DNA of 64,000 bases from Quercus robur (lineage: Eukaryota; Streptophyta; Magnoliopsida; Fagales; Fagaceae): NCBI RefSeq assembly GCF_932294415.1, contig NC_065535.1, positions 92,458,862-92,522,861 of the forward strand. Reading direction: 5' to 3'. Both the position numbers and the translations under genes were made by a program. Shown here one piece after another: positions 59,351 to 64,000 of this stretch; the stretch's first letter is position 1, and each line of letters opens with the position of its first letter. The notes beneath the pieces are model-generated. The model had not been told where the DNA came from, did not search any database, and was given only the letters and a program-made list of their open reading frames with translations.

Positions 59351-61698
59351 TTAGTTTTGGTACCTCTGGGATTCCTGGCGTTGGCAACCAAGTTTCAAAT
59401 TTGGTCTCTTTCTTATAGTGTGACAGCTTGGTGTTCTTCTTCAACCTCTATTCCCACTAGCACCTTCATCTTCGTTTATTTGGTTAGTGTTTTTCTCACT
59501 CTTTGTGGAGGAAAGAAATGGAGAATGAAAATGTTGAAAGATCCGTGAGGGCTGTTTACGTTGAACTAGTGTTAAAAAATTGCTCCCATGCCCCCCCACA
59601 TGGAAAACAATTATGTTAGATTTCGATGGAATTTTGAAAGTTTCATTTTAGTCCGCTTTAGAGGTACAAATTGAAATTACCAATTGAAAATTTAAGGACT
59701 AAATTAGAAAAATGTCAAACCACACAAGATGGATGCTAATTGATCCCAAACAAAACAAAATTGTGAATAACGGAATGGAAAAGTGAAAATTATCTTATGA
59801 TACAATCTTATAAGACGTTTCTCTCATAAAATGTGTGAGTCCCAAATGTTGTGAATGAATCATTTCATGCGATACATTTTCATTGGAAAAGGGTGTTGTG
59901 TAAGGATAAGAACAAGGTAGAGTAGGGTCATATCATAATATCAATGTATCATTTTCTTATTGTAAGGTCTAATTAAATAAATAAGACTTCATTAACTTAT
60001 TTAAATTTATATTCAATAAATGATTACAATTTACATAAAGAAGATTAATATTATAATCGAATCAAAACTAACTCTCAAATTTGACGTACCAAAATACATC
60101 AAATTAACAAATATATAGTTAGCCTTAAAATCTAGATTAACTCAAACTATGAAATTTAAAATCATATCATATCATATACTATATAATAAGAGTTGAGCTT
60201 GGAAGCCATGGTTGTGTCAAGTGTCTTCACCAAATTGCAGCAATATTTTTAAAAAATAGATATAATTTTTCTTCTCTTATAATTTCTTAAAAAAAAATTT
60301 AATTAAAAAAAAAAAAAAAAGGTTGGCTGCCCCAAATTGCAAGAAATTTATAGATGAAAAAAAATAAATAAATAAATATTAAGCCCTATGTATATCACTA
60401 TATCCTACTTGGATTTGATCACAATTGAAATACTAATCCACATCAAGTACCACTTCCAAAACTAATTAGATAAAGCATGAATACAAAAACTTCTAATTAA
60501 AATGAATTACAAGGACCAACAAAACTAATTTGATAAAGCCCAAGACACCTAAACAAAAAGGAGAATGCGCATAAATATAAAAATCAAAAGACAAAAAAGG
60601 AGAAGATAATTTGATTACAGTTGAAACACTATCCGCATCAAATACCTCTTTTAAATATTAATGTTTTAGCTATTATATACTGATTTCTTTTTCAAACTAA
60701 GTCTATCTCTCAATTTGAAAAAAAAAAAAAAAAAAAAAAAATTCTCACTCCCTCTCCAAGAAACGGTTTGATATGGAAAACATCACCACCACCACCACAC
60801 GCAAGTATTTTTTTACACTTTACATGCACTTGATTTGTCTTTCAAATATGCATACTGTTAATTTGCATTTACAAGATCAAAATGAAATTCCATTATGAAT
60901 TTACGGCTATCAAGATCTATAGATTCGACCAATAAAAGACAAAGAATTACAGATTATATAAGCAATGAACAATTGATGATAACCAATATAGTCATACATT
61001 TATTTTACATAATAAATTTGCATCGATCTACTTCAATTGTGTACATCTATTTTATAATAAATTTGTTGAATACTTTAATAAACCAGGATGCTAATGCTGT
61101 TGCAAATTTCCAAAGATGTGAAATACCTTACGTGAAATACCTTGCAAAAACCCTTAAGACATACATAATATCAATTGGATCAATTGATAAAACACATTGT
61201 ACAAGGTCAGTAGGTTGGGAGAATTATTGCAGCCTTGTAGATATATTGAAAAACTAAATTTTATCAAATAATAAGCCTTCAAATTGCAAAATGACAATTT
61301 TTGCATGAGTACATGTTAATTATAGTAATTATATAAAAAAATATTATCATAATTAATATTGCTATTTACAAATAAAAAAAAAAAAACATTGTTTGTTCTT
61401 TGTAGTTTTGTGCACTATTGAATTCCTAAAAAGAGGATTGCCCCGTGCACATATTTTATTTGGCTTCACCATTGCAGAAATTCCAAACAAAGATACAAAC
61501 CTTGGTACATATAAAGTAGTAGCTCAATTCTTAATACATGCATGGAATATGCGGTGTAGCAATTAAAAACTCATTATTCCTTTCTCTATAATAATTATTT
61601 ATCTTGTTATTGTTTTTCAAATAAAATATATTTTTTCAAATAAAATATATATTTTATAAGATTATGGTAAAACCTTGCAACACATGGGTCTTTAATTG

Positions 61699-61735
<37 letters not shown>

Positions 61736-62118
61736 TGATTAAGTGTGGATTAGGTTCATGTTCTTTGGGGTGGGGGGTGTGGTGGGGGAGGGGGAGGAAT
61801 TATGTTAAACTGTATTAGCTTAAATTCATTGAATTGGTGGAGTAAATGCACCTCACTTAATAAATCCAAATTGAAGTGAAAGTGATGGGGTACTAATAAT
61901 GTTTTGACGTTGATAAATTCTACAATTAAAACGGGAGAATAAAGATTTAAAACGTGAATGTTTTAATTGAAAATATCAAAAAATACTAATTGAGTTGCAA
62001 GTCTTTTAGAAAAGATTGGTTTTATTTTATTTTATTTAGAATCAAAGGGCTAATAATTTATAACACAACAAATTTATATCAATTAAAAAAAATTTTGAAA
62101 ATGCATATTAATTGAAAG
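59351..62118. other. AT-rich intergenic sequence
   Basis: No gene is supported. A 120-codon frame at 60895-61257 has an ATG but its composition follows the AT-rich background. A TA run lies at 61706-61730, a purine/G-rich patch at 61768-61798, and poly-A runs at 60303-60320 and 60718-60740. Confidence 0.5.
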
Positions 62119-62310
62119 AGTAATGCTATAGACACAAACTAATTTATAACATTTTTACAAACTGTTGATGTGGTTTTAGTAATTTTCAAATAACTATTGG
62201 TAAATATAAATGTGATGTTAGTAGTGGACCCATATTAAAACTAATAAAAAAAATTTTACATCAATAGTTTGTAAAAATATTATAAAATAATTTGTGACTA
62301 TAATATTACT
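62119..62310. mobile_element. MITE with long inverted ends
   Basis: The left end AGTAATGCTATAGACACAAA and the complement of the right end AGTAATATTATAGTCACAAA match, and pairing continues through ATTTTTACAAACTGTTGATG. The 192-bp element has no frame. It resembles the element at 35810-35943 in its end words. It lies about 290 bp upstream of the PYM start codon and may affect the promoter. Confidence 0.65.
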
Positions 62311-62595
62311 TGCTAATAATATTTTTTTTTTGGGGGGGGGGGGGGGGAGAAACAAAGGTTTATTAAATAAATAAATAAATAAATAAGAATTGGTTGGGTG
62401 AGTTTGGGTTCATAATTGTTCCTTTTGGGCTTAACCAAACCTCAAAAGAGTAAAAAATAAAAATAAAATAAAAACAAAAATAAAAACTGTCTCTGTTTTT
62501 TTGTAAAAAGGTTATTGAAGAGGAGAGTAGCATCATCAAAGAGGGTCGGGTCGGAGAAGCAGCAAATCTGAAAGAAAACCCATAATAATAGTATC
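62311..62595 (+). promoter_or_regulatory. PYM upstream region and 5' leader
   Basis: Contains a G run at 62333-62347, an (AAAT)n run at 62363-62386 and GGGTCGGGTCGGAGAAGC just before the start codon. The leader is purine-rich. No TATA box is assigned. Confidence 0.4.
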
Positions 62596-64000
62596 ATGGC
62601 GAACAGCAATGGAGGTGTTGGAGAAGAAGAGTTGAATCGATTAGCGGAGCTGAGCAAAACCCTAAAAGAAGGGGAGAGAATTCTAGCACCGACCAGAAGA
62701 CCCGACGGTACACTCCGAAAGCCCATTCGGATTAGGGCTGGGTATGTTCCTCAAGAGGAAGTCGCCATTTATCAATCCAAAGGAGCTCTCTTGAAAAAGG
62801 AGATGGCCTCTCAGCCCCAACTGGGCCCACCTGGCTATGATCCTGATTTCGACTCCAGTTCTTCTTTAAAGCCCAAGACTAAGTCCGTTAAGAGAAACGA
62901 GAGAAAGAAGGAAAAGCGGCTACAGGTTTCTTTTTTCTTACTATAACTTCTATCTTTACTTACTTAGTAGTTAAGGATAGTTTTAGTTAGTTGAACTGGT
63001 AAAGTATCTTGTTTTTGTGTTCAAATTTCACTTATGTTCAAAACTGATCGGTGTCTTGGTCTGATTAGACGTTATATTCAAATCTCGTTTATACTAAAAA
63101 CTGTTTGGTATCTTGGTCTGACTAGACACCATAGGTTCAAATTTCATGTTCGGAAGGTGAAGAGTGGTTAGTGAAAGCACACCCTAGGATATCTGGTGTT
63201 ATTAAATAGAAAAAAAAAATATTGTTATTTAGTGCTCCGTTCAACTGGTAAAGTCTCCTTTTCGTTGTTGTGTTATATAAGAGACCTGGGTTTGAATTCT
63301 GCTTATGCCAAAAACTAATTAGTGTCTTGGTCTGAGTGGGATGCCGTAGGTTCAAATTCTATTATGTAAGGTAAAGAATGCTTAGTGGAAAGTCATTTAC
63401 ATGGAATGGATACCTGGTATTATTAAGTTCATCTAGGCTTGGTTTCAAGCCTGAAGCCCAACTAGGTCACACCTAGCGTATTTGGATCTTCTGTAAAACA
63501 CATTTGATGGGGCAGAAGGACTGAAAAAGTGTAGTGTTTTTGCATTAATTGACGTTAAGAATGCTGAAGTCAATTGGTAAAGTCTCTTATTGTCGTGTTG
63601 TATAAGACACTTGGGTTTGAATCCTGCTTATACGAAAATTAATTAGTGTCTTGGCCCGAATGGATGCTTTAGCTTCAAATTTTATTGTATCTATAAATAA
63701 AGAGCTATAAGAATAGATATACCTTTGTAAGGTAAAAAATGTTTAGTGAAAACTCATGTACATGGAATTGACATGCCCTAGGATACTTGGTGTTATTAAA
63801 TGAATCTAGGCTCTATGCCCGAAGCCCAGCTAGGTAACATGTAGTGCGTTATGTTCCTTTTGTAAAACACATTTGATGGGGCAAAAGGACTGTTAAAGTG
63901 TAGTTGTTTTGCATTGAGTGATGATTTCATAAATGCAGTATCTACTAATCTCATGCAGGTTTCTTTTTGGTTGATTTATCATCCAGGCTGCTCTTGAAAA
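62596..64000 (+). CDS. PYM: PYM, partner of Y14 and Mago (5' part)
   Basis: Exon 1 is 62596-62925, encoding 110 residues in phase 0; the donor is CAG|GTTTCT. The next exon begins at 63987 with GCTGCTCTTGAAAA (AALEK) and runs off the window. The N-terminal Mago/Y14-binding block of the family is clear: GERILAPTRRPDGTLRKPIR and AGYVPQEEVAIYQSKG, followed by PPGYDPDF and a basic NERKKEKRLQ stretch leading into AALEK. PYM removes exon-junction-complex cores from translated mRNA in the cytoplasm. Family proteins are about 200 residues, so roughly half is missing beyond the window edge. The intron (62926-63986) is filled with SINE-like units. Confidence 0.94.
62980..63935 (+). repeat. SINE-like units and a tandem duplication in PYM intron 1
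   Basis: Two head-to-tail units, about 63232-63560 and 63571-63935, share TGGTAAAGTCTC, GGGTTTGAAT, TAGTGTCTTGG, TACCTGGTATTATTAA-like words and ACACATTTGATGGGGCA. A third, partial unit lies at 62985-63205. The heads resemble the dispersed SINE-like family at 31.6, 35.4 and 38.9 kb. The second unit has about 40 extra bases near 63690-63730. Confidence 0.8.

Noticed and set aside
60895-61257. 120-codon plus-strand frame
   Set aside because: Has an ATG, but composition is that of the AT-rich background and no domain or splice context supports it.

Overview
The window is nuclear DNA of a eudicot plant. All intact genes are intron-split with GT..AG junctions, the background is AT-rich, and the gaps are filled with plant-type mobile DNA (plant LINEs, solo LTRs, a Helitron, Mutator-like and hAT elements, tRNA-like SINEs, MITEs). 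The repeat flavour suggests a woody eudicot, possibly Fagales, but the sequence alone does not prove this. There are no bacterial features, CRISPR arrays or origins.

Layout. 0-3.5 kb: three phase-compatible minus-strand exons that resemble separase (tentative). 4.3-7.9 kb: a dead LINE with a hAT element nested in its 3' tail and an LTR remnant behind it. 8.7-10.9 kb: a partial DNA-level copy of the SGS3-like gene, itself hit by a truncated LINE. 11.2-13.2 kb: an intact P-class PPR gene (-). 14.1-15.5 kb: a ~290-bp tandem array. 16.4-21.4 kb: an SGS3-like gene (-). 23.9-25.7 kb: a complete Pack-MULE carrying exon 1 of a calmodulin gene. 26-37 kb: gene-free repeat land with a Helitron inside a tandem array, two solo LTRs, SINEs and MITEs. 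38.0-42.9 kb: a GATA26/27-type zinc-finger gene (+), apparently short at its C-terminus. 44.7-45.5 kb: a third solo LTR. 46.6-51.9 kb: a TMEM87/GOST-type seven-TM gene (+) followed by a tandem duplication. 53.7-54.5 kb: a second Mutator-like element. 55.5-58.4 kb: ALG6 (-). 62.6 kb to the window end: the 5' part of PYM (+).

The genes are ordinary housekeeping or regulatory loci and do not form a pathway. Two touch RNA biology: SGS3 (the partner of RDR6 in secondary siRNA production) and PYM (exon-junction-complex recycling). The most unusual points are the calmodulin-capturing Pack-MULE upstream of SGS3, with ~425-bp near-identical TIRs, an exact 9-bp target duplication and a 15-bp direct repeat just inside the two TIRs; the partial SGS3 copy 12 kb from its likely parent; and several clean nested insertions. 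Exon coordinates were worked out by eye from splice consensus and phase.
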